A stretch of DNA of 64,000 bases from Candidatus Kapaibacterium sp. (GCA_023957315.1 JAMLHE010000004.1:1-64000), one strand, 5' to 3'. Numbered from the stretch's first letter, positions 7,108 through 16,691 are shown. Numbers and translations: made by a program. Notes: generated by a model from the sequence alone, not told the origin.

Positions 7108-9162
7108 ATGACGCTGGATATTGAAAATCAATTAGAATCTTTTGCACAAAGTTTCATCCCAACGCTCGATTTGGTGCGTTCCAAGTCTGTTTTCGAGGAA
7201 GTGAAGCAACTCAAGCTCGGCGATACGGCTCTGGCTACGGCTTTTCTAATCAACGCAGATTTGAGTGACCCGAAGACCAAAAAGCAGGTCGCAGAGACAT
7301 TCGGTCAAAAAGTTGTTGATAATATCGAACTTTTGGGACGCATTGGCAAGGTGCAATTTATGGAAACTACTAAGAATATTGCGGCTTTGCGGAAGCATTT
7401 TATCGAATTGACCGAAGAAGTTGAAATTATTTTCATCAAACTTGCCGAACGTCTTTGCAACCTGAACTTTGCCGATAAAGAGCAGCACGAAGACATTTTG
7501 AATTTGTCCGAAGAGGCGCTCTATCTGTATTCTCCGATTGCACAACAACTCGGTATCCGGAAGTTTTACACCGAAATGGAGGATATCGCTTTCCGCAATC
7601 TGTATCCGGATGATTTCAAATATTTGGAAAAGATGATTGAAGCCAAACGCAATGTGTTCAACGCTAAATTGAATTCGATGCGGCACGATTTGAACAAAGT
7701 TCTGGAAAAATATTCGATTAAGGCGAAATTTCAAGCGCGTGTTAAAAGACCTTACAGTATTTATCGAAAATTGAAAAAGCAAAAAGTTCCGCTCGATAAA
7801 ATCTATGATTTGCTCGCTCTGCGAGTGATTATTGATTCGGTAGAGCATTGCTATTTGACTCTCGGGGCGGTACATAGCAATTGGATACCGATTGACGGAC
7901 GTTTCCGAGATTGGATTTCATTTCCCAAAGCAAACGGCTATCGCTCCATTCAGACGACTGTTGTGACTCGGAACGGCGACAAGTTCGAAATTCAAATCCG
8001 TACCGAAGATATGCACCAAGAAGCCGAATACGGTTCATCGGCACATTGGGCTTACAAGCAAGGTGCTCAATCAACTACAAATAGTTGGATTGTCAGATTG
8101 CGCGAATTTCTCGAAAATGAAGAATATTTCGACAATCCATATGAAGTTTTCGACAAGTTGAAATCGGAAATGAAGCGGGATTACATCAACGTACTCACAC
8201 CAAAGGGCGAAATATTTTCACTACCCGAAGGCTCGACTCCTTTGGATTACTCATTTTCGGTTCATACGGATTTGGGCTATAGAACTACAGGAGCACGCGT
8301 AAACGGGAAATTTGTTAAGCTGAACACGGAACTAAAATCCGGCGACGTAATTGATATAATTAGCTCCAAAACTTCTACTCCGTCTCGTGATTGGCTTAAA
8401 ATTGTCAAAACGAACCGAGCTCGCTCGAAAATTTTAAGATGGTTCAAGAAAAACGAGCAGGAAGTTTTCATTTTCGAGGGCAAAGTAGCTTGGGAAAAGC
8501 TCAAGACCAAAAATGTGAAAAAGCTCAAGGGATTTGACGACGAAAATAAATTCAAAAATGGATTGAACAAACTCGGCTATAAATCGCCCGATGAATTTTA
8601 TTATGCGATTGCCAATGGCTCTGCGAAGTGCTCATTGTTCACGCTCAAAAGGATTTATCCTGATGCTTTCCGCAAGAAAGAGGATTCAGAGAGAAAATCA
8701 AGCAGTTCACACCCCAAAGATGTGATGCCGAAAATCAATGTTGAAGGTATGAGCGGAATTACAACCATTTTGGCTAAATGCTGCAACCCGATTAAAGGCG
8801 AGCCGGTCATTGCATACATCACAAAAAGGTCTGAACTAAAGATTCATTCGGCAAATTGCCAATATCTGAAGACTCAGAACCTTGACCAAAGCAATTTCAA
8901 AAAAGCCGAATGGACTGATGGCGACTCTTATCAAGTCGTCAAATTGCGGATTTTTGGCGAATCTTACTCCAATTTGCTTTCGATTGTTGTGGACGAAGCC
9001 GACCAATGCAAGTTGAGGATTATGGATTCCTCGCGAATTATCAATCGTGCTGCTACTACCGGCTTATTGCTCGAAATTGAGGTGAACGACATCAATCATC
9101 TAACGAAATTTACAAATAAATTGAAAAATCATAAGGCAGTCGAAAGCGTCAAGAGCGTCTAA
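7108..9162 (+). CDS. relA: RelA/SpoT-family (p)ppGpp synthetase with degenerate hydrolase domain
   Basis: 684 residues. Order: pseudo-hydrolase (about 1-165), synthetase (about 205-330), TGS (about 358-420), helical/zinc-finger region with the Cys558-Cys559 pair (AKCCNPIKG), and C-terminal ACT/RRM domain (about 608-684). The HD metal-site residues of SpoT-type hydrolases are missing (TAFLINADL where the family has an LLHDVVED-like motif; IKLAERLCNL for the KLADRLHN motif), so it should not degrade (p)ppGpp. The synthetase keeps FRDWISFPKANGY and FEIQIRT. One oddity is YRSIQT where most have YQSLHT. It makes the starvation alarmone from ATP and GDP/GTP, sensing stalled ribosomes through the C-terminal half. 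AGGA precedes the ATG. Confidence 0.9.
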   Translation: MTLDIENQLESFAQSFIPTLDLVRSKSVFEEVKQLKLGDTALATAFLINADLSDPKTKKQVAETFGQKVVDNIELLGRIGKVQFMETTKNIAALRKHFIELTEEVEIIFIKLAERLCNLNFADKEQHEDILNLSEEALYLYSPIAQQLGIRKFYTEMEDIAFRNLYPDDFKYLEKMIEAKRNVFNAKLNSMRHDLNKVLEKYSIKAKFQARVKRPYSIYRKLKKQKVPLDKIYDLLALRVIIDSVEHCYLTLGAVHSNWIPIDGRFRDWISFPKANGYRSIQTTVVTRNGDKFEIQIRTEDMHQEAEYGSSAHWAYKQGAQSTTNSWIVRLREFLENEEYFDNPYEVFDKLKSEMKRDYINVLTPKGEIFSLPEGSTPLDYSFSVHTDLGYRTTGARVNGKFVKLNTELKSGDVIDIISSKTSTPSRDWLKIVKTNRARSKILRWFKKNEQEVFIFEGKVAWEKLKTKNVKKLKGFDDENKFKNGLNKLGYKSPDEFYYAIANGSAKCSLFTLKRIYPDAFRKKEDSERKSSSSHPKDVMPKINVEGMSGITTILAKCCNPIKGEPVIAYITKRSELKIHSANCQYLKTQNLDQSNFKKAEWTDGDSYQVVKLRIFGESYSNLLSIVVDEADQCKLRIMDSSRIINRAATTGLLLEIEVNDINHLTKFTNKLKNHKAVESVKSV

Positions 9163-9171
9163 TTGTTTCAA

Positions 9172-9903
9172 TTATTCTGTCTCGAATGCTTGTTTGCGTT
9201 TTACAATGGCAGCCCTACGTTGCTTCATTTTGACTTTTGCCAAAATCACATTTTCAAAAATATTTCGCACATCGAAAAAACTTTTGAATGGATAATGTGG
9301 CACTTTGTTGTTGTTGCAATATCGGGCAAGAAATTTCTTAGCGAAAATTATATCGCTATGCTCGGCGGCACAAAAATCCGAGTAACCATCGCCGATATAA
9401 ACGATAATCGCATCTTCGGGCGAATTTGTTAGCAATACGTTCCGCTTGCAGGAGGCGCTCAGACAATTGCATGATTCATCTGCACCATAAAATTCGGGTG
9501 AAATTTTATTGCCAAAATTCAATTTATTGGCATACAAAGGCAATTTGGAAAGTCCCGCCAATTCAAGAAGTGGCTCGATATATTCGCGGTAGCCATCGCT
9601 GACAAGCGTTATTTCAATTCCGCGTCCCTGGCAAAAATGCACAAAATCCACAAAATAGGGGTCAATCTCAAATTCTTTAGCAAATTCGGCAATGATTTCC
9701 GGATTTAGCTTGTTGTCCAAAGTTTCGGTGATGCGGTACCAATAGGTTTTGATGTCAATTTCACCACTTTTGAGCTTTTTGCTCAATTCATCAAATTCTC
9801 CGAAACGCTTGAAAATTTCATCTCCTAAGTCCTTAGAAGTCACCGTTCCATCAAAATCACAGAAAATTTTTATTTCGAAATTCGAGTTTTTATCTACAGC
9901 CAT
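9172..9903 (-). CDS. HAD-superfamily phosphatase, MtnX/PSPase-like
   Basis: 243 residues from ATG 9903 (a longer frame adds an unlikely hydrophobic leader that would overlap cdsA). HAD motif I is FCDFDGTVTSKD (about 13-24); motif II is TLVSDGY; motif III/IV is YIGDGYSDFCAAEHSD. These fit the HAD-IB group that holds phosphoserine phosphatase and MtnX (2-hydroxy-3-keto-5-methylthiopentenyl-1-phosphate phosphatase). A CNCLSASCKRN cysteine cluster in the insert is typical of MtnX-like proteins. No other methionine-salvage gene is nearby, so substrate remains open. Convergent with relA, divergent from cdsA. Confidence 0.8.
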   Translation of the reverse strand: MAVDKNSNFEIKIFCDFDGTVTSKDLGDEIFKRFGEFDELSKKLKSGEIDIKTYWYRITETLDNKLNPEIIAEFAKEFEIDPYFVDFVHFCQGRGIEITLVSDGYREYIEPLLELAGLSKLPLYANKLNFGNKISPEFYGADESCNCLSASCKRNVLLTNSPEDAIIVYIGDGYSDFCAAEHSDIIFAKKFLARYCNNNKVPHYPFKSFFDVRNIFENVILAKVKMKQRRAAIVKRKQAFETE

Positions 9904-9974
9904 AACATTTAAAAAGATTAAATTCTTATTTTGCAAAATTAATATTGGTAAAATTAAGAAAAAAGGCTGAACAA

Positions 9975-10862
9975 TTGAACGAACTATCCAAACGTAGCTT
10001 GGTAGGTGTAATCGGAATTCCGTTAGCACTTATAGTGATTTACTTCGGCTCATGGTATTTCGCCGCTGTTGTGATTTTGCTCTCGGTGTTGGCTCTGTGG
10101 GAATATTATGTTTTAGCCGAAAGAAAAAACGCCCGCCCGGCAAAGTATTTCGGGCTTGTAATGAACGTAGCTATGCTGCTCAATTTTTTTCTATTTTTCG
10201 ACAAGGGATATTTCGCCATAGTGATGTTTGCCCAACTAAGTGTATTATTTGTTGGCTCGATGCTCATTCAACTATATATGCGGAATGAACAAGCAATATT
10301 CAATTTAGCGACTACCGTTGCAGGCGTATTGTATATGACCTTCCTTTTGGGTCCCTTGCTTCTTTTGCGAGAATTTGCTTCAGTCATCCAAATGTTCGAT
10401 AGTTTTGGGATGTCGGGTAATTATCTTAATAAACCAATATTTTTGGAAAACAGCACTTGGGGGATTTTTGTCATAATAATTTTCTTCTCAATTTGGATTT
10501 GCGATTCGGCTGCATATTTCATTGGTAAAGCTTACGGCAAAAAAAAGCTGTTCGCGAGAGTCAGCCCGAAAAAAACTTGGGAAGGAGCAATTGCAGGGTT
10601 CATATTCGCAGTTTTATCATTTTATGCATTCAGTCTATTCTTTTTGCCGGAACTGCCGGCAATCCATTCAATTGTACTCGGGATTATCGTCGGGACTGCG
10701 GGGCAAATTGGCGATCTCGCAGAATCGCAACTTAAGCGTGATGCAGAAGTAAAAGACAGTTCTGATTTATTGCCCGGACATGGTGGTGTGCTTGATAGAT
10801 TTGACAGCATAATGTTTGTAAGTCCGATAATTTTGATATATTTACTCCTATCGAATATTTAA
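9975..10862 (+). CDS. cdsA: phosphatidate cytidylyltransferase
   Basis: 295 residues from a TTG start with AAAAGG upstream (an earlier TTG at 9945 is possible); the N-terminus then reads LNELSKRSLVGVIGIPLAL, as usual for the family. Several membrane helices. The C-terminal signature SQLKRDAEVKDSSDLLPGHGG followed by VLDRFDS is complete. The enzyme makes CDP-diacylglycerol from phosphatidate and CTP in the inner membrane, the branch point to phosphatidylethanolamine and phosphatidylglycerol. plsC and plsY for earlier steps lie elsewhere in the window. In many relatives cdsA is near isoprenoid or ribosome-recycling genes, not seen here. Confidence 0.93.
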   Translation: MNELSKRSLVGVIGIPLALIVIYFGSWYFAAVVILLSVLALWEYYVLAERKNARPAKYFGLVMNVAMLLNFFLFFDKGYFAIVMFAQLSVLFVGSMLIQLYMRNEQAIFNLATTVAGVLYMTFLLGPLLLLREFASVIQMFDSFGMSGNYLNKPIFLENSTWGIFVIIIFFSIWICDSAAYFIGKAYGKKKLFARVSPKKTWEGAIAGFIFAVLSFYAFSLFFLPELPAIHSIVLGIIVGTAGQIGDLAESQLKRDAEVKDSSDLLPGHGGVLDRFDSIMFVSPIILIYLLLSNI

Positions 10863-10931
10863 TCAAATACGACTAATTTAGTCCAATTTTAAATATTTTT
10901 TTACGTCATTCTATCTAACACTTCAAATATT

Positions 10932-10963
10932 TTTGTTTATTTGGAATGAATGAGCTAAATTTG
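10932..10963 (+). promoter_or_regulatory. Bacteroidota-type promoter of nuoAB
   Basis: TTTG (10932-10935), 20-bp spacer, TAAATTTG (10956-10963), 37 bp before the nuoA start. It fits the -33/-7 consensus of Bacteroidota sigma factors. Confidence 0.65.
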
Positions 10964-11000
10964 AACTTCGTAGAGTTCGTAATTTAAGGAATTTGAATAA

Positions 11001-11357
11001 ATGTTAGTTGATTATTTACCGGTATTCATTATGATAGCCTTGGGTGCCATTGTCGGGGTAGCCTTTTTGTTTGGCTCAGAGTATCTCGGTGCAAGGCGTT
11101 CAACAAAAGTGAAGCAATCCACGTACGAATCGGGGATGGTTCCTCGTGGTACAGCAAGAAATCGCTTCACAATTAAGTTTTACATGGTAGCTGTAAGCTT
11201 TTTGATATTCGATATCGAAGTAGTGTTCATGTACCCATGGGCAGTGCAATTAAAGGAAATCGGCTTTACGGCTTTTTGGGCAATGTTAGTGTTCATAGTA
11301 ATTCTCTTCGCAGGGTATTTCTATGAATTGAAAAAAGGAGGATTCGAATGGGATTAG
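11001..11357 (+). CDS. nuoA: NADH-quinone oxidoreductase subunit A
   Basis: 118 residues with three transmembrane helices and the family core [20 protein letters not shown] and [12 protein letters not shown]. NuoA sits in the membrane arm of complex I at the joint with the quinone site. It overlaps nuoB by 10 bp and shares its promoter. The remaining nuo genes do not follow, so this is a detached nuoAB pair. Confidence 0.95.
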   Translation: MLVDYLPVFIMIALGAIVGVAFLFGSEYLGARRSTKVKQSTYESGMVPRGTARNRFTIKFYMVAVSFLIFDIEVVFMYPWAVQLKEIGFTAFWAMLVFIVILFAGYFYELKKGGFEWD

Positions 11358-11926
11358 AAAATATATTATCGAAAGATGGATTCCTCACCACATCGGTTGA
11401 GGCAATTGGAAAATGGGCACAAAAGAATTCGGCATGGCCCATGCCGCTCGGGATTTCGTGCTGTGGTATCGAGATGATGGCTTTCGCTGCTGCTCGTTTC
11501 GACGTGGCGCGATTTGGCTCTGAAGTATTTCGTATGACTCCGAGACAATCGGATATTTTGCTCGTAGCAGGTACCGTTACTTACAAGATGGCTTGGGTGG
11601 TTCGTAAAATTTACGACCAAATGCCCGACCCAAAATGGGTAATGTCTATGGGCGTATGTGCCAGCTCAGGCGGTATGTTCAGAAGCTATTCGGTTGTGCA
11701 GGGAATTGACCTCTTCTTGCCGGTTGATGTTTACATCTCGGGATGTCCGCCAAGACCGGAAGCCGTTATTCAAGGATTGATGACAATTCAGGAAAAAATC
11801 CAAAAGGCGCACCGACCCGATTTGATTAATTTGGGCAAAAATGTATCTATGACTCCTACCGGAGAAAAATTTGATTCTGATTTGGTCTTCGACCCCTTGA
11901 AATCGAAAAAATTAGTATTGAAATAA
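11348..11926 (+). CDS. nuoB: NADH-quinone oxidoreductase subunit B
   Basis: 192 residues. The four ligands of iron-sulfur cluster N2 are present: Cys38-Cys39 ([10 protein letters not shown]), Cys104 (GVCASSGG) and Cys133 (SGCPPRPE). NuoB passes electrons to quinone in the peripheral arm of complex I. The start overlaps nuoA. A hairpin terminator follows, so the transcript ends here and nuoC onward must be encoded elsewhere. Confidence 0.96.
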   Translation: MGLENILSKDGFLTTSVEAIGKWAQKNSAWPMPLGISCCGIEMMAFAAARFDVARFGSEVFRMTPRQSDILLVAGTVTYKMAWVVRKIYDQMPDPKWVMSMGVCASSGGMFRSYSVVQGIDLFLPVDVYISGCPPRPEAVIQGLMTIQEKIQKAHRPDLINLGKNVSMTPTGEKFDSDLVFDPLKSKKLVLK

Positions 11927-11947
11927 ACGACAATAATTTTATATACA

Positions 11948-11976
11948 GGGCTTGATTATCAAGCCCTTCTTTATTT
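11948..11976 (+). terminator. intrinsic terminator after nuoB
   Basis: GGGCTTGA/TCAAGCCC stem (11948-11966) with a 3-base loop, followed by a T-rich tail. It lies 22 bp after the nuoB stop. Confidence 0.8.
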
Positions 11977-12066
11977 GTATCTACTGCCGTCATCAAAAGA
12001 AAAAGAGCCATGAATGCCGTTTTGCAAACATGGGTGAATTTTATATTGATAAAATAAAACGCGCGT

Positions 12067-13506
12067 ATGAAGGAAAATAATTCTGAGCATTTAAACATAT
12101 ATGAGAAAGCGCCCAAACCGAACGATTCGATTTGGCAACAACTCAAAGACGCTATCAGAGGAACTGAAGCGGATTATACACAAATCACCATCAAGAAAGC
12201 TATTTTCTTATTGTCGGTGCCGATGATATTAGAATTGGTGATGGAATCTACTTTTGCCGTTGTTGATATTTTCTTCGTCGGCAAGATTGGTCCTTCGGCT
12301 GTAGCAACCGTCGGTTTGACAGAAACCTACTTATTCTTCCTCTATTCAATCGCAATGGGACTTTCGATGGCTGTAACGGCAATCGTTGCTCGGCGAATTG
12401 GCGAAAAAAGCAAGGAGGGTGCCAGCAAAGCCGCTGTCCAATCAATCATAGTCGGACTCGTTGCATCATTGCCATTTATGGTAGCGGGGATTTTCTACGC
12501 AAAAGAATTACTTGCCCTCATGGGTGCTGATGCCTGGGCTCTGGAACATGGCTATCGCTATACACAATGGATGCTCGGCGGTAATGCAGTGATTATGCTG
12601 CTGTTCATAATCAATGCAATATTCAGAGGTGCCGGAGATGCTGCGATTGCTATGCGAGTGCTGTGGATTTCAAACGGTATCAATTTGATTTTAGACCCGA
12701 TTCTGATTTTCGGATGGGGACCGATCCCGGCTTATGGTATCGAAGGCGCTGCAATTGCCACAAACATAGGTCGCGGAACCGCTGTTTTGGTGCAACTTTT
12801 CGTGCTTTTCCGAGGTGGTAAGCATATCAAAGTCTTAGTTTCGCATCTTCGACTTGATGCAAAAGTCATGCTCAACATTCTGAAGACCTCAATCGGCGGT
12901 ATCGGACAAATGTTAGTCGCAATGTCTGCATGGGTGTTTTTGATGCGTATATTGTCCGACGTTGGGAGCGAAGCCGTCGCCGGTGCAACAATCGCCATTC
13001 GCATTATGATGTTCATGATGATGCCTGCATGGGGGCTATCCAATGCCGCAGCAACATTAGTCGGACAAAACTTGGGCGCCGGAAGCCCCGAAAGAGCTGA
13101 ACAAGCCGTCTGGAGAGCAGGATTCTACAATATGGCTTATTTGGTGTTGGTATCGGTGATATTTTTTGCTTTCAACGAAGAGCTGATGAATATTTTTACA
13201 GACGACGCCAAAGTCATTGCCATTGGTTCGGAATGGTTGCGAATCCTCTCGTTCTCATTTTTTGTTTACGGATGGTGGATGGTGACCGTTCAAGCATTCA
13301 ACGGTGCCGGAGACACGCGTACACCAACTTTGATTAACATCGTATTTTTCTGGCTGATTCAAATTCCGCTTGCATATTATTTGGCGATACATTTGGATTA
13401 CCAGCATACAGGCGTATTTTGGGCTGTTTTCGTTTCAGAAACCTCAGTAGGATTGTTCACACTTTGGATATTCACCAAAGGGCGATGGAAAACGATGCAA
13501 GTTTGA
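12067..13506 (+). CDS. MATE-family efflux transporter
   Basis: 479 residues with about 12 hydrophobic helices after a 45-residue polar N-terminal extension. Family marks include VPMILELVMESTFAVVDIFFVG, IFRGAGDAAIAM and, in the second half, FNGAGDTRTPT. MATE pumps exchange cations for drugs or metabolites across the inner membrane. No regulator is adjacent. The ATG has only a weak ribosome site, so the exact start is less sure. Confidence 0.9.
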   Translation: MKENNSEHLNIYEKAPKPNDSIWQQLKDAIRGTEADYTQITIKKAIFLLSVPMILELVMESTFAVVDIFFVGKIGPSAVATVGLTETYLFFLYSIAMGLSMAVTAIVARRIGEKSKEGASKAAVQSIIVGLVASLPFMVAGIFYAKELLALMGADAWALEHGYRYTQWMLGGNAVIMLLFIINAIFRGAGDAAIAMRVLWISNGINLILDPILIFGWGPIPAYGIEGAAIATNIGRGTAVLVQLFVLFRGGKHIKVLVSHLRLDAKVMLNILKTSIGGIGQMLVAMSAWVFLMRILSDVGSEAVAGATIAIRIMMFMMMPAWGLSNAAATLVGQNLGAGSPERAEQAVWRAGFYNMAYLVLVSVIFFAFNEELMNIFTDDAKVIAIGSEWLRILSFSFFVYGWWMVTVQAFNGAGDTRTPTLINIVFFWLIQIPLAYYLAIHLDYQHTGVFWAVFVSETSVGLFTLWIFTKGRWKTMQV

Positions 13507-13519
13507 TAATTCTTTGCCG

Positions 13520-13552
13520 AATCCGTATATTTGAATTTTGAATATACGGATT
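13520..13552. repeat. perfect 12-bp inverted repeat between MATE and RidA genes
   Basis: AATCCGTATATT (13520-13531), 9-bp loop, AATATACGGATT (13541-13552). It may end the MATE transcript, though no T-run follows, or serve as an operator or hairpin just upstream of the RidA start at 13562. Confidence 0.6.
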
Positions 13553-13561
13553 TAGCTTATA

Positions 13562-13939
13562 ATGAAAACAATCACAATCGCGAACGCATTGCCGCCGGCA
13601 GGACATTACAGCCCCGCATTAGTCTCGGGTGGCTTAGTCTTTGTTTCGGGCATCTTACCAATTGACCCCTATGCCGGCACAAAATTGAACGATAAAGATT
13701 TTGCAACCCAAACCGAACAAGTTCTCGCAAATTTGGAATTAATACTGAATGAAGCGGGAAGCAGCTTATCGAAACTACTCAAAGTAACAGTCTATGTCAC
13801 CAATATCAGCGATTGGGACGAATTCAACCGCCTTTATGCCGCCAAATTGGGCGACCACAAACCCGCCCGCACCGTCGTCCCCGTTCCAGAGCTGCACTTC
13901 GGACTCAAATTAGAGCTCGATGCAATAGCGCAGGTATGA
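13562..13939 (+). CDS. ridA: RidA-family enamine/imine deaminase
   Basis: 125 residues, full length for the family. Conserved elements: GHYSPALVSGGLVFVSG, the VTVYVTNISDWDEFN helix region, and PARTVVPV with the carboxylate-binding arginine, followed by LELDAIA with the conserved glutamate. RidA hydrolyses reactive 2-aminoacrylate-type intermediates released by PLP enzymes. The residues required for deaminase activity appear present. Solo gene; repeats follow directly. Confidence 0.92.
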   Translation: MKTITIANALPPAGHYSPALVSGGLVFVSGILPIDPYAGTKLNDKDFATQTEQVLANLELILNEAGSSLSKLLKVTVYVTNISDWDEFNRLYAAKLGDHKPARTVVPVPELHFGLKLELDAIAQV

Positions 13940-13950
13940 GGGAGGGAAAT

Positions 13951-14170
13951 TACATAGCCCATGAATTCATTCGTGGGTGGTGAATATGTAGGGACAGAAC
14001 AGCGTTCTGTCCAAAACATAGCCCACGGTTTTAACCGTGGGATGGGGAAATTGTTAATTCATCCAATGACTTGAAGTATTAAGATTAATTTAATTGATTA
14101 AAGCTGTGACACAACTAAGTGGGAGTCATAGGATGAATTATAATGTCCCGTCAGGTGTTACACCTGACGG
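13951..14170. repeat. cluster of palindromic interspersed repeats
   Basis: In order: catagcccatgaattcattcgtggg (13953-13977), gggacagaacagcgttctgtcc (13991-14012, perfect palindrome), catagcccacggttttaaccgtggg (14017-14041), a decayed attcatcc...tgact element (about 14056-14135), and ccgtcaggtgttacacctgacgg (14148-14170). Confidence 0.8.
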
Positions 14171-14214
14171 AAAAATGTAATCATTTAAATCAAACAAATC
14201 ATAGTTCAGACAGA

Positions 14215-16596
14215 CTACCACTTTACAAACTTCTCCACTTTATTGCCTATCCTAACGAAATACAAGCCAGTTTGCAGATGTTCTATATTCATCCGATGAC
14301 TTGGAGTCATCGGATGAATTTGTTCATTTATCACACATTCACCCAGAGTGTTGAAGATTTTGATTCCTGATGCTTCATCAACCCCACGGTTAACCGTAGG
14401 GTTGATAATAATTTCGATATATTCGCTTGCCGGATTGGGATAGATAAATAAGCCATTTCCTCGGGACAGTATCGGTTCGTCTGTGTTTTCAACTGAACTT
14501 ACAACTTTATCTTTTGTTCGCCATAAGCCCATATAGTTCATTGCGTATAGTTTGCCGTCATTACCGAGTTGCAACTCAGTGATTACGGATGGTTCAAGCA
14601 AACCCTTACTCATATTGTGAAAAGACCTCAAAGAATCTGTAGAGCGGTATATGCCACCCCAAGTTGGGGCATAGAAGTATCCGGTTGATAAATCTGTTAT
14701 AATTTCTCTATAACGAGTTGATGTACTGTATCTAAAGGCTGAATAAATAAATTCATAAATCGGTTCAAGCGGAGCTTGATTTGTATATGTTGTCCATGTT
14801 CGTCCATGGTCTCTAGTTAATAGCATTAATCCATAACCTTGATATAATGCAAACCCTACACCCGTTGTTGAGTTGTATGTTGTATTAATATATGAGCTAT
14901 TTTCTCTATTACTAAAGTAAGGGTTCAATGATTCATCGTGAACTAATTTCCAACTTTTTCCTTTATCGGTTGATAAGTGAACTTTGGCTGAATCTCCGAT
15001 ATATAGAAATTCATCATATTTGTTAAATCTAAAACAACCATCTGAATAACTGCCGTTATGAGGTAAATAAGCATTCTCTAATATTTCCCATGTTTCGCAA
15101 TTATCTTTTGATTCCAAAATATAAAAATTTCGTTGATTATTATCTAACTCAACTAATCCACTTGCTAAGTATCTATGCTGATTTTTCTCAATCCAATTAT
15201 AGATTGTAAATATTAAAATTGAATCATGAGCTATGAACTCTTCGTATTTATCAAAAGGAAATTGAGTGTGAACTAATCCACAACTTGAAAATCGAAGTGC
15301 TATTCTATCGTTTGGCAGAATTCTCATTTGACTTTGCGGAAGTTGTACTCTACACTCTGTCCAAATATTTTCAAGATTTATCCATTCGCCATCTTTATAA
15401 TATAAATTCCCTCTCAAAATCTCTGATTTGGAATTAACCTGAAAATATCCACCCGATGCATTCAGAAGACCTGACCATGACGCTGTCCAATTCGTTTCTC
15501 CATCTTTCAGTCTGAACACTAAATTATCAAGACGATAAACATTGTTTGTACTGTCTATTGCTAAGTCATTACATCGGGTATATTGCAAATTATAGTCAAT
15601 GTCCTCCCATGTTTTCATTGTATCTCGGGAGCGACGTAGATTAGGTCTATTATTCTCATTGAAACTTGTAAATGCGTAAAATTCTGATTCATCTCGTTTG
15701 AATAAACGATATGGTTGCAACATATTATTTACCATCTCTGTTAGTTCATATGACTTATTATCAATATCTATGACCATATTGCCTCGGTCAAGAGTTATAT
15801 ATAACTTTTTTTGTGAATAAATATAGGAAGTCGCATAAGGTTGAAGGCTGTTTTTCCCTATTTCAAAGAAAATACTACCTTCTGAATTTGAATAAAGTGT
15901 GTCCCATGATTGCCCGAGATTAGTAGAACGAAAGATGCATAAAAAAGGGTCATCAAAACCCTCCTTTTTTTGGAAAAAAGCAAATATCGTAGAATCCTCA
16001 ATAATATAATTCACTAAAGAAAAATTATCCAATAGCTCTAATTTAGCATGAAATGTATCATTTATATAGTCATATCTAAAGATTGAATATTTATATTGAT
16101 ATTTTTGATTTATCTTGCTATATTCTTGTGAACTGCCCCAAATGTTACCGAATTTATCGATACAATTGATGTTTTGAAAATAGTATGGATCGCTAATACC
16201 TATAATAAAGGGGTAGGTTTCCCAATGTTTACCGTAATCTTTTGATATAACTATGTATTGAGCAACACCAGCGTCACCATACCATTGATTATACTCATAG
16301 CTCCGTCCTAAAATTGCAATTGTGTTATTCATAAGTAACATACTTCTTTCAACGTATATTAGCGAATCAGGCATATTAAGTCTCGCCCAGTTATCACCTT
16401 GGTTAGTTGATTTGAATACACCTGTGGGTAGAGATACAAAAAGTTCATTCCTATCATTTACTGCGATTTTGGACTGATAAGGTCCATAATATCCCGAATA
16501 ATCCAACTTTTCCCATTCGGGAAAATCCTCCTGGGCGGAAAGCCGTAATTGTACAAATATAAGTATAAAAAATAATATAAATATCCTCATTTTCAT
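14215..16596 (-). CDS. secreted BNR/sortilin-like protein with T9SS sorting domain
   Basis: 793 residues. A signal peptide (about 1-21) is followed by many BNR-like stretches of the SxDxGxxW type (KSTNQGDNW, ISKDYGKHW, STDKGKSW, LTRDHGRTW), which build a beta-propeller. The last 80 residues start with FIYPNPASEYIEI, a type A T9SS sorting signal, and end TGLYFVRIGNKVEKFVKW, so it is exported and probably bound at the cell surface. Two palindromic repeats are inserted in frame in this C-terminal domain (14287-14319 and 14377-14406). Function of the propeller unknown. The gene is flanked by repeats on both sides. Confidence 0.85.
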   Translation of the reverse strand: MKMRIFILFFILIFVQLRLSAQEDFPEWEKLDYSGYYGPYQSKIAVNDRNELFVSLPTGVFKSTNQGDNWARLNMPDSLIYVERSMLLMNNTIAILGRSYEYNQWYGDAGVAQYIVISKDYGKHWETYPFIIGISDPYYFQNINCIDKFGNIWGSSQEYSKINQKYQYKYSIFRYDYINDTFHAKLELLDNFSLVNYIIEDSTIFAFFQKKEGFDDPFLCIFRSTNLGQSWDTLYSNSEGSIFFEIGKNSLQPYATSYIYSQKKLYITLDRGNMVIDIDNKSYELTEMVNNMLQPYRLFKRDESEFYAFTSFNENNRPNLRRSRDTMKTWEDIDYNLQYTRCNDLAIDSTNNVYRLDNLVFRLKDGETNWTASWSGLLNASGGYFQVNSKSEILRGNLYYKDGEWINLENIWTECRVQLPQSQMRILPNDRIALRFSSCGLVHTQFPFDKYEEFIAHDSILIFTIYNWIEKNQHRYLASGLVELDNNQRNFYILESKDNCETWEILENAYLPHNGSYSDGCFRFNKYDEFLYIGDSAKVHLSTDKGKSWKLVHDESLNPYFSNRENSSYINTTYNSTTGVGFALYQGYGLMLLTRDHGRTWTTYTNQAPLEPIYEFIYSAFRYSTSTRYREIITDLSTGYFYAPTWGGIYRSTDSLRSFHNMSKGLLEPSVITELQLGNDGKLYAMNYMGLWRTKDKVVSSVENTDEPILSRGNGLFIYPNPASEYIEIIINPTVNRGVDEASGIKIFNTLGECVINEQIHPMTPSHRMNIEHLQTGLYFVRIGNKVEKFVKW
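14287..14319. repeat. 33-bp palindromic element in frame inside the T9SS protein gene
   Basis: Perfect 15-bp inverted repeat (ATTCATCCGATGACT and its complement) with a 3-base loop; 33 bp = 11 codons, adding IHPMTPSHRMN to the protein. Decayed relatives lie outside the gene at about 14056-14135. Confidence 0.8.
14377..14406. repeat. 30-bp palindromic element in frame inside the T9SS protein gene
   Basis: ATCAACCCCACGGTT and its near-perfect complement (one mismatch); 30 bp = 10 codons, adding INPTVNRGVD. The centre matches the cccacggtt...aaccgtggg family found between genes. Confidence 0.75.
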
Positions 16597-16691
16597 TCAC
16601 CAAAATTTCAACAAAACACGCCCTATATATCCTATGACACATGAAATCAAAATTTATCTCAGTATATTTTCAAAATTGTATAAAAAATAGA

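Noticed and set aside
9163..9432. 89-residue frame after relA
   Set aside because: It is antisense to the HAD phosphatase gene, which shows full motifs on the other strand.
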